A stretch of 64,000 nt of DNA from Rhodococcus jostii RHA1 (GTDB taxonomy: Bacteria; Actinomycetota; Actinomycetes; Mycobacteriales; Mycobacteriaceae). The notes beneath the pieces were generated by a model. The model was given only the letters and a program-made list of their open reading frames with translations, was not told the origin of the DNA and ran no database searches. Below are positions 9,105 to 17,573 of the stretch, one piece after another. Each line of letters begins with the position of its first letter. Position 1 is the stretch's first letter. The stretch covers positions 5,584,501 through 5,648,500 of the forward strand of contig NC_008268.1 in NCBI RefSeq assembly GCF_000014565.1. The letters are read 5' to 3'. A program made the position numbers and the translations under genes.

Positions 9105-9140
9105 GGACGGTTGCGCCAAAACTCGTGGATGGTTGCGCCA
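9105..9140 (-). promoter_or_regulatory. tandem 14-bp repeats upstream of the acyl-CoA dehydrogenase gene
   Basis: GGACGGTTGCGCCA (9105-9118) and GGATGGTTGCGCCA (9127-9140) differ at one base and are 22 bases apart in direct orientation, 88-123 bases before the acyl-CoA dehydrogenase start. Direct repeats at two helical turns are typical AraC-family sites, and an AraC gene lies just beyond this enzyme gene. Confidence 0.5.
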
Positions 9141-9273
9141 GGACCTGATCGATCCCTGTTGACGACCGATCAGTCGGCAGCGCCGGCGATCCGCTGCGCC
9201 GCTTCGTGCAGGGCTCGGTGGTTCTCGTCGTGCCGCCCGGACTGTTCGGCTAGCTGCGGTCGGGTAGGTAGCC

Positions 9274-9293
9274 CGGTCTAGTACTTCGGTCTA
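9274..9293. promoter_or_regulatory. LacI-type operator candidate (CGGTCTA repeats) before lacI gene
   Basis: CGGTCTA occurs at 9274-9280 and 9287-9293, 13 bases apart. The same pair, inverted as TAGACCG with the same 13-base spacing, lies at 11634-11653 before the dehydrogenase gene. The LacI protein encoded at 9345 is the obvious binder at both. The rest of 9141-9344 shows no gene. Confidence 0.55.
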
Positions 9294-9344
9294 TGTCGGA
9301 TACTCTGGGTGTGCCTCGTGCTCGGCGAGCGAAAGGGTCTGCAC

Positions 9345-10412
9345 ATGCGAAACGACGACGACGCCCGGAGCGGCGGCTCCGTTCCGATGCCCCGGCAGGC
9401 CGTCACCATGCAGGACATCGCCGACCGCGTGGGCGTGTCGAAGGCATTGGTCTCCATGGTGTTTCGTCGCGTTCCCGGACCGAGTGCGGAGACACGGAAG
9501 CGGGTCCTCGACGTCGCGGACGAGCTCGGGTACCGACCGAACCGTACGGCCGCCCTGATGTCGCTCCGGCGGACCCACCTCGTGGGTGTGATGGCGGATA
9601 TTCGCAACAGCTTCCACGCCGAGATGGTCGAGTACATCGTCGCCGCCGCCGACGAGCACGGGTACGAGGTGGTGCTCGGCGCCCTGACTCCCACGCACGC
9701 CGAACCGAAAGTCGTCGAAACGCTGCTCGATTTCCGCTGCGAAGCCCTGATCCTGCTCGGCACCGAACTCGGCGCCGACGTGCTCGACACGCTCGGGGAA
9801 CGGGTACCGGTGGTCGTGGTCGGCCGCCGCGTCGGTGACAGCGCGGTCGACGTCGTGCGGACGGCGGACGGCAAGGGGATCGGCACCGTCGTCGACCATC
9901 TCGTGGAGCTGGGACATCGCCGGATCACGCACCTCAGCGGGGGTACGGGCACGATTGCAGCCGACCGGAGGTCGGGGTACACCCGTGCCATGCGTCGTCA
10001 CGGACTCGATATCGACGTCGTCGAGGGCGATTTCACCGACAGCGCCGGAACGGCCGCCGCGGGCACTCTGCTCGGGCGGTCGCAGCTTCCCACCGCGGTG
10101 ATCGCGGCCAACGACCGCAGCGCCATCGGGCTGATCGGCGAACTGCGCAGCCGGGGTGTGCGGATCCCCGAAGACGTCTCGGTCTCCGGATACGACGACA
10201 GCGTGCTCGCCCAGCTGGCACACATCGATCTGACGTCGGTCAATCAGCAACCGCGGGAGCAGGCCGCCACCGCGGTGGATGCGGTCATCCAGCGGCTGGA
10301 CCGGGGGAGGACCGAATCGGTGGCGACCGTCCTCCGGCCGCGGCTCGTCGCGCGTCGTACCACCGCGCCCGCGCCCGTGCCGGTGGACGGATCCCGGTCG
10401 GGCGTGTCCTGA
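9345..10412 (+). CDS. LacI-family transcriptional regulator
   Basis: 355 residues. The N-terminal HTH reads MQDIADRVGVSKALVSMVFR, with the LacI hinge region after it, then a periplasmic-binding-like sugar domain (GVMADIRNSFHAEMVEYI, AANDRSAIGLIGELRSRGVR, SVSGYDDSVLAQL). ATG 9345 follows AAAGGG; an upstream GTG at 9309 is in frame but poorly placed. Shared repeats before this gene and before 11750 indicate that it controls itself and the dehydrogenase-isomerase pair. Confidence 0.9.
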   Translation: MRNDDDARSGGSVPMPRQAVTMQDIADRVGVSKALVSMVFRRVPGPSAETRKRVLDVADELGYRPNRTAALMSLRRTHLVGVMADIRNSFHAEMVEYIVAAADEHGYEVVLGALTPTHAEPKVVETLLDFRCEALILLGTELGADVLDTLGERVPVVVVGRRVGDSAVDVVRTADGKGIGTVVDHLVELGHRRITHLSGGTGTIAADRRSGYTRAMRRHGLDIDVVEGDFTDSAGTAAAGTLLGRSQLPTAVIAANDRSAIGLIGELRSRGVRIPEDVSVSGYDDSVLAQLAHIDLTSVNQQPREQAATAVDAVIQRLDRGRTESVATVLRPRLVARRTTAPAPVPVDGSRSGVS

Positions 10413-10425
10413 CCTGCGACGGTCG

Positions 10426-11479
10426 TCAGTGTTCGGCGGGCCGGGGTTGCTCCGCCTGCGCGGGCAGTGTGCCCAGATCGTGGGTGTAGAGCCAGGTGGT
10501 GGCCCGTTCGTAGAAGTGCCCGAAGGCGATCGGCATGACGAGGTCGCGGAGCCGGCGCGCGAGCGGGCCGCTGGTCTTGGCGTCGCGGTTGGTGCGGGCC
10601 GCCTTGGCCATCTTCCCGATGCGGGCGCGCCGGAGCCGGTCGTACTCGGCGAGCCCTCCCCGGTCGAGTCTGCCTCGGTGAGTGCCCGGGCCAGGACCAC
10701 GGCGTCTTCGATGGCCATGGAGGCGCCCTGCCCCGCGCCGACCGGGTGGGCGGCGTCGCCGACGAGGACGACGCGGTCATCGTGCCAGATGGGGACTTCG
10801 GCCAGCGTGTGCATGAGCGTCGAACGGTGCAATTGCGCGGTCGCCCTGATGATCTCGAGCGGCTGCGGCTCGAACCGGTACAGCTCGGCGAGTCGGTCGA
10901 GCCACCGGTCGTCGCCGACATCTGTCGGTTTCGGTGGCCGGGGATCGGCAACCTGCGCGGACCGCCACACGGTTCCGTCCGGAGCCGGGATGTGGAGAAA
11001 GGCGCCGCTGCGCGCGAAGACCATGTTGAACGTGCCGGTCTCGGCCGGGACGCCGTCGGCGAACTGCGCGCGGACACCGTCGCCCGCGGGCTCGGCGCCT
11101 ACCAGTCGACGGCCCGTGACGATCCGAACACCGGCCTGCGTTGCGCACTTCCGCAGCACCTCGACCAGGGAACCGCGCATCAGCGTCGTGCTGAACAGCG
11201 GATCCCCCGACAGCCGTCCGCGCGGAACTTCCGCGAGCAGCCTGCCCGTACCGGACCACATTCGCTGAGTGGGCACCGCGAAACCGGCCTGCTGCACCTG
11301 GTCCAGGCAACCGAGCGCCTCCAGCGCCCGCAGTCCGTTGGATGCCAGACTCAGAAATGAGCCCACCTGTCCTGCCGATCGGAGTGTGTTTCGTAGAGGG
11401 TGACGTCGGAACCGATGCGGCGCAATGCGATTGCAGTCGCGGTCCCGGCCACACCTCCGCCTGCGACGATGGCCTCCAT
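10426..11479 (-). pseudogene. broken FAD-dependent aromatic-type monooxygenase
   Basis: Three lesions. The frame starting at ATG 11479 (MEAIVAGGGVAGTATAIALR, the FAD dinucleotide motif) runs out near 11350 and continues in another frame at QVGSFLSLASNGLRALEALG. Near 11050 the text jumps from FADG to VPAETGTFNMVF, losing the segment that should carry the second FAD/NADH motif (GADGIRS-like). Near 10650 a second frameshift separates ARALTEAD from RGGLAEYDRLRRARIGKMAK. The third FAD motif (VVLVGDAAHPVGAGQGASMA) is intact. It lies between the LacI gene and its target operon. Confidence 0.8.
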
Positions 11480-11498
11480 GCTTCCTCCTGAACTGTCA

Positions 11499-11522
11499 TT
11501 CACTGAATCAATGCTCAGTGAA
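11499..11522. promoter_or_regulatory. palindromic operator before the broken monooxygenase
   Basis: TTCACTGA, eight bases, TCAGTGAA: a perfect inverted repeat 20 bases upstream of the monooxygenase start. Arm length and spacing fit a TetR- or MarR-type site, but no such regulator gene is adjacent. Confidence 0.5.
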
Positions 11523-11633
11523 AGTCTTCAGAGTGTGCGGGGAAGGGGCGTTCGTCAAGGGGTGCGGCTTGCTTGCCGGCCCGCCGGGCCGGGGCTTGAC
11601 AGGGTGTCGTGACTCAGCTCATAGTAGTCGTAC

Positions 11634-11653
11634 TAGACCGGTCAAATAGACCG
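11634..11653. promoter_or_regulatory. LacI-type operator candidate before the dehydrogenase-isomerase operon
   Basis: TAGACCG at 11634-11640 and 11647-11653, inside a larger pattern of CTAG-containing half-sites, 97 bases before the ATG at 11750. It matches the repeat pair at 9274-9293 in inverted orientation. Confidence 0.55.
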
Positions 11654-11749
11654 AACTAGCCGGAGGGCGTCTTCACTCTCGTGCGGGTGTCTGCGGGTAG
11701 CCGACGGGCACTCCCGCCGGGTCAACATCACACCGAAAGGCTTCCACTC

Positions 11750-12928
11750 ATGACTTCCAACTCGATCGGTGTCGCCGTCATCGGCGGCGGCATGGCCGGA
11801 CGAGCGCACGCCGCCGGATATCGCATGGCGTCGACGCTGTTCGGAACCGACCGCCCCGACGTGCGTCTGGTCGCGATTGCCGACACCAACCAGGCCGTCG
11901 CCGACGACACCGCGAAGCGGTACGGGTACGAGCGGGCCGAGTACAGCTGGCAGGCCATCGCCGAATCGCCGGACATCGACGCCGTCAGCGTCGTCGTCGC
12001 CAACCAGCTGCATCGGGAGATCGTCGAAGGCCTCCTCGCTGCGGGGAAGCACGTGCTGTGCGAGAAGCCCCTGGCCGGGTCCATCGCGGACGCCGAGGCC
12101 ATGGTCGCGGCCGCCGCGGACGCCGACACGATCGCGACGGTCGGGTACACCTACCGCCGGTCGCCGGCCATCCAGGCGATCCGCGACGAACTCGCGACGG
12201 GCCGCCTCGGCGACATCATCCACTTCAACGGGCACTACTGGTGCGACTACGGCCTCGACCCCGCCTCGCCGATCACCTGGCGGTACCGCGGCGGTCCCGG
12301 AACCGGTGCGCTGGCGGACGTCGGCAGCCACCTGCTCGACATGGCCGAATTCGTGTGCGGTCCGATCGTCGAGATCAGTGGCGCGACCTTCGCCACGGTG
12401 ATCACGGAGCGTCCCGTGCCTGCCGGAGTCACCTACGGCCACACCAAGGCCGAGACCACCGGTGAGATGGCACCCGTCGAGAACGAGGACCTCGCGACGT
12501 TCACGGCGCGCTTCGAGAACGGCGCGGTCGGAACGTTCTCCGCTTCCCGTGTCGCGCACCAGCTTCCGGACGGGCTCGGTTTCGAGCTGTTCGGGACGTC
12601 CGGCTCCGCGGCGTTCGACCTGGCTCGCGCAGCGGAATTCTCGGTGTCCAGCGAGGGCCTCGACCGCACCGTGAACGGTCAGCGTCGGGTGATCATCGGA
12701 CCGCAGCACCCGTACATCCAGGGCGGCCTGCCGATGGATGCCGGCGGCGTCGGCCACGGCAAGGCGGAGTTCTTCGCCTACCAGGCCCGTGCGTTCCTCG
12801 ACCAGATCGCCGGCATCGACGTCCTCGGCCCGCTGCCGTCCTTCGCCCACGCCCTGCGCGGCATGCAGATCGTCACCGCCGTCGCGGAGTCCGCCCGCGC
12901 CGACGGAGCAGCAGTCAAGATCGGCTGA
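11750..12928 (+). CDS. Gfo/Idh/MocA-family oxidoreductase
   Basis: 392 residues. The N-terminal Rossmann fold starts GVAVIGGGMAGRAHAAGY; the family's catalytic EKP appears in KHVLCEKPLAGSIADAEAMV, and GYTYRRSPAIQAIRDEL follows. These NAD(P)-dependent enzymes oxidise sugars or cyclitols such as inositol at a ring hydroxyl. ATG 11750 follows GAAAGG. The isomerase gene follows after 50 bases, and LacI-type sites lie upstream, so the two are probably induced together by a sugar-like compound. No transporter gene is in the cluster. Confidence 0.9.
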   Translation: MTSNSIGVAVIGGGMAGRAHAAGYRMASTLFGTDRPDVRLVAIADTNQAVADDTAKRYGYERAEYSWQAIAESPDIDAVSVVVANQLHREIVEGLLAAGKHVLCEKPLAGSIADAEAMVAAAADADTIATVGYTYRRSPAIQAIRDELATGRLGDIIHFNGHYWCDYGLDPASPITWRYRGGPGTGALADVGSHLLDMAEFVCGPIVEISGATFATVITERPVPAGVTYGHTKAETTGEMAPVENEDLATFTARFENGAVGTFSASRVAHQLPDGLGFELFGTSGSAAFDLARAAEFSVSSEGLDRTVNGQRRVIIGPQHPYIQGGLPMDAGGVGHGKAEFFAYQARAFLDQIAGIDVLGPLPSFAHALRGMQIVTAVAESARADGAAVKIG

Positions 12929-12978
12929 ACCGCAAAACCCCTGAACCCCCACTGCTTCCCACCACGCAAGGAACCCTC

Positions 12979-13980
12979 ATGAAACTCGGTGTGTACACCG
13001 CCGTCCTGCACGACCGCAGCCTGCGCGAGGCGCTGGAGACCATCGCGTCCCTCGGACTCGAAGGCGCGGAGATCAACGCGGGCGGCTTCCTGCCCACCCC
13101 GCACCTGCCCGTCAAGGAACTCCTCTGCGGTGAGGTGTCACCGCAGGAGTACCTGAAGGTCTTCGACGAGACCGGCGTCTCCATCGCCGGGTTGAACTGC
13201 AACGGCAACCCGCTGCACGCGGATCCCGAGGTGGGCCCCGAGGACGCCGAGGACCTGCGCAACGCCATCAAGGTCGCCGGCCTGCTCGGTGTGGACCGGG
13301 TGGTCACGATGTCCGGCCTGCCTGCCGCGCACGCCGGCGGCCAGTGGCCGGCATGGCACGTGAACACGTGGGACAGCGGCTATCTCGACTCCCTCGACTA
13401 CCAGTGGGATCAGGTCGCGGTGCCGTTCTGGAAGGAGATCGACGCGCTCGCCCGTGAGAACGGCGTGAAGGTCGCGATCGAGATGCACCCGCAGAACCTG
13501 GTGTTCAACCCGCCGACCCTGAAGCGTCTTGTCGAGAAGACCGGTGCGACGAACGTCGGCGCCGAGATGGACCCGTCGCACCTGTTCTGGCAGGGCATCG
13601 ATCCGGTCGCCGCGGTCGACTGGCTCGGCGACCTCGTCTTCCACGCCGCGGCGAAGGACACCCGGATCAACGAGAACTGCAAGATCTACGGTGTTCTCGA
13701 CGACCGGTTCACCCGCATCCCGGCCGACCAGAACCCCACTGGACTCGGTGGCAAGCACGTGGTGAACAAGTGGCCCGAGGACTCGGCGTGGGACTTCGTC
13801 GCCGTCGGCCGCGGACACGACGTCGATTTCTGGTCCCGTTTCCTCGCTGCGCTGCAGCGGGTCGACCCCGACATGGCGGTCAACATCGAACACGAGGACA
13901 TCGAACTGGGACAGCTCGAGGGACTGCAGGTCGCGGCCCGCACCCTGAAGGACGCGGCTTCCGCCGTGGCCTCCCGCTAG
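12979..13980 (+). CDS. sugar phosphate isomerase/epimerase-type TIM-barrel protein
   Basis: 333 residues, AP-endonuclease-2-like TIM barrel (MKLGVYTAVLHDRSLREALE; VAIEMHPQNLVFNPPTLKRL; GAEMDPSHLFWQGIDP). The Glu, His and Asp residues in those segments are the metal ligands expected of xylose-isomerase-like or inosose-handling enzymes. ATG 12979 follows CAAGGAAC. It lies 50 bases after the dehydrogenase, so it probably acts on the ketone that enzyme makes. The stop overlaps the stop of the convergent LysR gene within CTAG. Confidence 0.88.
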   Translation: MKLGVYTAVLHDRSLREALETIASLGLEGAEINAGGFLPTPHLPVKELLCGEVSPQEYLKVFDETGVSIAGLNCNGNPLHADPEVGPEDAEDLRNAIKVAGLLGVDRVVTMSGLPAAHAGGQWPAWHVNTWDSGYLDSLDYQWDQVAVPFWKEIDALARENGVKVAIEMHPQNLVFNPPTLKRLVEKTGATNVGAEMDPSHLFWQGIDPVAAVDWLGDLVFHAAAKDTRINENCKIYGVLDDRFTRIPADQNPTGLGGKHVVNKWPEDSAWDFVAVGRGHDVDFWSRFLAALQRVDPDMAVNIEHEDIELGQLEGLQVAARTLKDAASAVASR

Positions 13981-14855
13981 AAACCGGTGACGGCGGCCAG
14001 GCGGTCGAGGACCAGCCGCAGCGGCGGCCAGGTCGACCTCCCGCGGCGGGTGACGGCGTAGGCCGTCAGCACCACCTTCGGGTTGGTGAGCGGGCGGACT
14101 GTGACTTCCTTGCGCGTGGGACGGTCGGCGGGCAGCAGACCCACCCCGTAGCCGGCGGCGACGAGGTCCTCGACGAGGTCGAGGCTGTCGATCTGGTGGG
14201 CGATCTGCGGTGTGAATCCCGCGAGCGAGGCGAGGGTGCGGACGGCGTCCTCGTCGGCGGTGTTGCGGGAGTTCACGATCCAGGGTGAACCGGCGTAGGC
14301 GGCGACGTCTGCGGGTTCGTCGCCGGCGGGCGCGGGGACGCCGAGTCCCCAGGGAGTCGACCACAACGGGACGGCCTCGAGCGCGGTGCCCGGGGATGCC
14401 GGTGCCAGGTTGTAGTCGTAGGTCAGTGCGAGATCGAGTTCGTCGTCGGCGAGCAACGCGAACGCCTCGACCGGCTCGTACTCGCTGATCACCACGTCCA
14501 CCTGCGTGTGGGTGCGGGCCAGTTCGGCGACGACCGGGAGCAGCGACACCCGGATGCCGGTCGCGAAACCCCCGACGCGCAGGGTGCCGACCGGCTCGGC
14601 GTGGGGGTCGAGGTCGAGCCGGGCGGCGTCGACGGCCGCGAGGATGGTGACGGCGTGGTCGGCCAGCCGGCGACCGGCCGGAGTGAGCCGCACCCGGCGG
14701 CCGGTCGGTTCGACGAGCTGCGCACCCGTCTCCTTCGCCAGTGCGGCGATCTGCTGGGAGACGGTCGAGGTGGTCAGCCGGTGTGTCTCGGCGACCTCGC
14801 GCATGGAGCCGAGGCGGGAGAGCTCGAGCAGGAGATGCAGGCGGCGGGTATCCAC
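13977..14855 (-). CDS. LysR-family transcriptional regulator
   Basis: 292 residues. The N-terminal winged helix (LLLELSRLGSMREVAETHRL, TTSTVSQQIAALAKETGAQL) is followed by the LysR substrate-binding domain (GTLRVGGFATGIRVSLLPVV). GTG 14855 is the only start near the HTH; AACAAT lies six bases upstream, with GGGGA between. It is divergent from the EamA exporter gene at 14939 and probably regulates it. Its stop codon overlaps that of the isomerase gene. Confidence 0.88.
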   Translation of the reverse strand: MDTRRLHLLLELSRLGSMREVAETHRLTTSTVSQQIAALAKETGAQLVEPTGRRVRLTPAGRRLADHAVTILAAVDAARLDLDPHAEPVGTLRVGGFATGIRVSLLPVVAELARTHTQVDVVISEYEPVEAFALLADDELDLALTYDYNLAPASPGTALEAVPLWSTPWGLGVPAPAGDEPADVAAYAGSPWIVNSRNTADEDAVRTLASLAGFTPQIAHQIDSLDLVEDLVAAGYGVGLLPADRPTRKEVTVRPLTNPKVVLTAYAVTRRGRSTWPPLRLVLDRLAAVTGF

Positions 14856-14938
14856 TCCCCAATTGTTCGCGATATCCGAACGGTTTGTCCATGAAAGTCA
14901 CGTGGACGTGAACGGTCGAGGTGTCATTCAATGCAGGC

Positions 14939-15829
14939 ATGACCAGGAACTCGACCCACGTCGGCGCGACGATGGCGCTGACCTCGATGCTGTGCGTACA
15001 GAGCGGACTCGCCATCTCCGTGGGCGTGTCCGAGCGCGTCGGCGCCGAGGGCGCCGCCTGGTTGCGCCTGGCGTGGGCGGGGGTATTGCTGGCCGTGATC
15101 GTGCGGCCTCGGCCGAAGGCGTTCACGCGTTCGTCCCTCGGCGCGTGTGTTCTGCTCGGAGTGGTCACGGCGGCGGTCACCCTGCTGTTCATGGCCGCAG
15201 TGGACCGGATCCCCCTGGGAACAGCCAGCGCGCTGGAGTTCCTCGGGCCCCTCGGCGTCGCTGTTCTGCACGGACGAGGTCGCCTGAAGTGGCCGGCGCT
15301 GGCGGCCGTGGGGGTGCTGCTGCTGACGCAACCCTGGGCCGGCGGCGTCGACCCGGTCGGAATCCTGTTCGCGCTGGGCGCGGCCGCGTGCTGGGCCCTC
15401 TACATCGTGCTCACCCAGCGCGTGGGCGACGAGGTGGCCGGTCTCAACGGGCTCGCGGTGTCCATGCCGGTCGCCGGATTGGTCGCGACTGCGGTGGGCG
15501 GGCCGTCGATGCTCGGAAAGATGACGCCGGACCTGTTGATGATCGGGCTGGGTTTGGCGATACTGCTCCCGGTCGTGCCGTTCACGCTGGAGATGCTCGC
15601 CCTGCGCCGGCTGAACACCGCGGCGTTCGGGACGCTGATGAGTCTGGAACCGGCGCTCGCGTTGATCATCGGGCTCGTGGTGTTGCACCAGATTCCGGAC
15701 CACGCTGCCGTCGCCGGTATCTGCTTCGTGGTCGCGGCGGGAATCGGAGCGGCGCGGGCCGGGGCGCGCACGACGCCCGACCAGGGCGACGTCACGGAGT
15801 CTGCCGCACCGTTGTCCGCGCCGACCTGA
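14939..15829 (+). CDS. EamA/DMT-family exporter (RhtA-like)
   Basis: 296 residues with about ten transmembrane helices in two EamA repeats. The segment [20 protein letters not shown] matches the second repeat of RhtA-type threonine/homoserine exporters. It is an inner-membrane exporter of an amino acid or related metabolite; substrate not certain. ATG 14939 ([10 protein letters not shown]) is chosen over GTG 14921 because the added residues are not hydrophobic. The divergent LysR gene is the likely regulator. Confidence 0.85.
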   Translation: MTRNSTHVGATMALTSMLCVQSGLAISVGVSERVGAEGAAWLRLAWAGVLLAVIVRPRPKAFTRSSLGACVLLGVVTAAVTLLFMAAVDRIPLGTASALEFLGPLGVAVLHGRGRLKWPALAAVGVLLLTQPWAGGVDPVGILFALGAAACWALYIVLTQRVGDEVAGLNGLAVSMPVAGLVATAVGGPSMLGKMTPDLLMIGLGLAILLPVVPFTLEMLALRRLNTAAFGTLMSLEPALALIIGLVVLHQIPDHAAVAGICFVVAAGIGAARAGARTTPDQGDVTESAAPLSAPT

Positions 15830-15832
15830 TAC

Positions 15833-15849
15833 CTTGAACGTCGTTCAAG
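15833..15849. promoter_or_regulatory. BioQ-like operator before bioY
   Basis: CTTGAACG-T-CGTTCAAG is a perfect 8+1+8 palindrome 21 bases before the bioY ATG. It contains TGAAC-N3-GTTCA, close to the TGAAC-N3-GTTAC motif of BioQ, the TetR-type biotin repressor of actinobacteria. It implies that the operon is repressed when biotin is plentiful. Confidence 0.7.
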
Positions 15850-15870
15850 TTTGCAGCAAGAGGAGTCGTC

Positions 15871-16455
15871 ATGGCAGGTGTCGAGAGTGCTCGGGTGTCG
15901 AGGCTCGGTATTTCAGCGCGGGACATGGCGCAGATCGCGGTGTTCGCCGCGCTGATCGCGGCGCTGGGACTGCCCGGCGCCATCACGGTCGGCTTCAGCG
16001 GAGTGCCGATCACACTGCAGACGCTCGGCGTCATCCTCGCCGGCGCGGTGCTGGGCGCTCGCAAGGGCACAGCCGCCGTCGCGGTGTTCATCGCACTGAC
16101 CCTCATCGGCCTGCCGCTGCTGTCCGGTGGCCGGACCGGACTGACCGCGCTCGCAGGCCCGAGCGCTGGATACCTCATCGGCTGGATTCCCGCGACGCTG
16201 GTCATCGGCCTCCTCACCGCTCGGATCCTGCCGAAGTACCCGATCGTTCTCGGTCTCCTGATCAACGCCCTCGGCGGGATCGTCGTCATCTACGTCTTCG
16301 GCACCGTCGGGCTCCTGCTCCGCACCGATCTGGGTGTCGGCGCCGCCATCACCACCAACTTCGCCTTCATCCCCGGCGACCTGCTGAAGGTCGTCGTCGC
16401 GACCGTGGTCGCCAAGAGCGTGCATCGCGCGTACCCCGGCCTGATCCGTACGTGA
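15871..16455 (+). CDS. bioY: BioY, substrate-binding S component of the biotin ECF transporter
   Basis: 194 residues, six transmembrane segments. GFSGVPITLQTLGVILAGAV and the following LGARKGTAAVAVFIALTLIG carry the BioY signature; GLPLLSGGRTGLTALAGPSA is the conserved loop. It binds biotin in the membrane and works with the ATPase (18694) and T component (19371) further down the operon. ATG 15871 has AGAGGAG upstream. The stop overlaps the next gene's GTG by four bases, so translation is coupled. Confidence 0.95.
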   Translation: MAGVESARVSRLGISARDMAQIAVFAALIAALGLPGAITVGFSGVPITLQTLGVILAGAVLGARKGTAAVAVFIALTLIGLPLLSGGRTGLTALAGPSAGYLIGWIPATLVIGLLTARILPKYPIVLGLLINALGGIVVIYVFGTVGLLLRTDLGVGAAITTNFAFIPGDLLKVVVATVVAKSVHRAYPGLIRT

Positions 16456-17573
16456 GTTCCGAACTCGGCGGCTCCGGCGATCAGCCTGCTCTCGATTTCG
16501 AAGACCGCACCTACACGTACGCCGAACTCGACCGTGCCATCGACCGATGGATCCTCGAGCACGGCTCGGGTGCGTCAGCCTACGACGCGTCGACGTTGCC
16601 GGTCCCGGACGCCCTGATCTGCGTGTGCGCGGCGGCGCGGCGGGGGACGGCGGTGATCGTCGAGAACCCCGACGCGCGCCCGGACCGCACGGTGATTCCA
16701 CCGTCCGCGTTTCTGCTGGTCGCGACGTCCGGCTCCACCGGCAGCCCGCGTCCGCTCGCGCGCACCGCGGCCTCCTGGTTCGACAGCTTCCCCGCCTTCA
16801 CCGCGATCACCGGCATCGACGCGACCGACCACGTGCTGATCACCGGCCCGTTGCACGCCACGATGCATCTGTTCGGCGCCGTGCACGCATTGTGGCGCGG
16901 CGCGTGCGTCACCGACGACCCGTCCCGGGCGACAGTCGTGCACGCCGTTCCCGCCGTTCTCCGTGAGGTCGTGGGGAAGGCCCCGAAGCTGCGCACGGCG
17001 ATCGTCGCCGGGACCGCCCTGGACGACGGCGCCCGCGCGGTGGCGGAGGGCATCGAGATCGTCGAGTATTACGGCGCCGCGGAACTCTCCCTCGTCGCGG
17101 CACGCCGGGTGCCCGAACCGCTCCGGCTGCTGGACGGCGTCGACGCCGACATCCGCGACGGTCTGCTGTACGTCCGGTCGCCGTACAGCGTGATCGGAGT
17201 CCCGGAGTGGTTCGGCGTCGGTGACCTGGCCGAACTCGGAAATGATGGCGAGCTGACGGTGCGCGGCCGGGGCGAATCCGCGATCAACGTCGGCGGCACC
17301 ACGGTGGTTGCCGAGGACGTCGAGCGCATCCTCGAGACGGTCGATGGTATCGCCGCGGCCGCCGTCGTCGGGTCGCCGCATTCGGTGCTCGGCGAGACCG
17401 TCACCGCCGTGGTGGAGCTCGACGGCGCCGCGGAGATCGGTGACGTCCGTTCGCGCGCACGCCGGATGCTGACGAAGGAAGCCCTGCCCCGCCGCTGGGT
17501 GCCGATCGAGTCGATGCCGCGGACCGCCAGTGGCAAGGTCGCCCGCGGCCGAGTGAGAGACTGGCTGGCATGA
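16452..17573 (+). CDS. short AMP-dependent acyl-CoA ligase (ANL family)
   Basis: 373 residues, shorter than the usual 500 or more. The ATP-binding loop LVATSGSTGSPRPL, the YYGAAEL motif, GVGDLAEL and the final catalytic lysine region (PRTASGKVARGRV) are all present; what is reduced is the N-terminal region. It probably activates a carboxylic acid with ATP and joins it to CoA. GTG 16452 overlaps the bioY stop (GTGA), and its own stop overlaps the thiolase start (ATGA). Position in a biotin operon suggests an acyl chain linked to biotin or pimelate; this is inference. Confidence 0.85.
   Translation: MSSELGGSGDQPALDFEDRTYTYAELDRAIDRWILEHGSGASAYDASTLPVPDALICVCAAARRGTAVIVENPDARPDRTVIPPSAFLLVATSGSTGSPRPLARTAASWFDSFPAFTAITGIDATDHVLITGPLHATMHLFGAVHALWRGACVTDDPSRATVVHAVPAVLREVVGKAPKLRTAIVAGTALDDGARAVAEGIEIVEYYGAAELSLVAARRVPEPLRLLDGVDADIRDGLLYVRSPYSVIGVPEWFGVGDLAELGNDGELTVRGRGESAINVGGTTVVAEDVERILETVDGIAAAAVVGSPHSVLGETVTAVVELDGAAEIGDVRSRARRMLTKEALPRRWVPIESMPRTASGKVARGRVRDWLA

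Noticed and set aside
9291..11366. 691-codon open frame on the minus strand
   Set aside because: Only its first third codes for the monooxygenase remnant; the rest is antisense to the LacI gene and is open because of high GC.
13138..15192. 684-codon open frame on the minus strand
   Set aside because: Antisense shadow of the isomerase, LysR and EamA genes; Arg/Pro/Gly-rich composition and no motifs.
15834..17573. 579-codon frame starting before bioY
   Set aside because: The first 200 codons are an out-of-frame reading of bioY; the ligase really starts at GTG 16452, overlapping the bioY stop.
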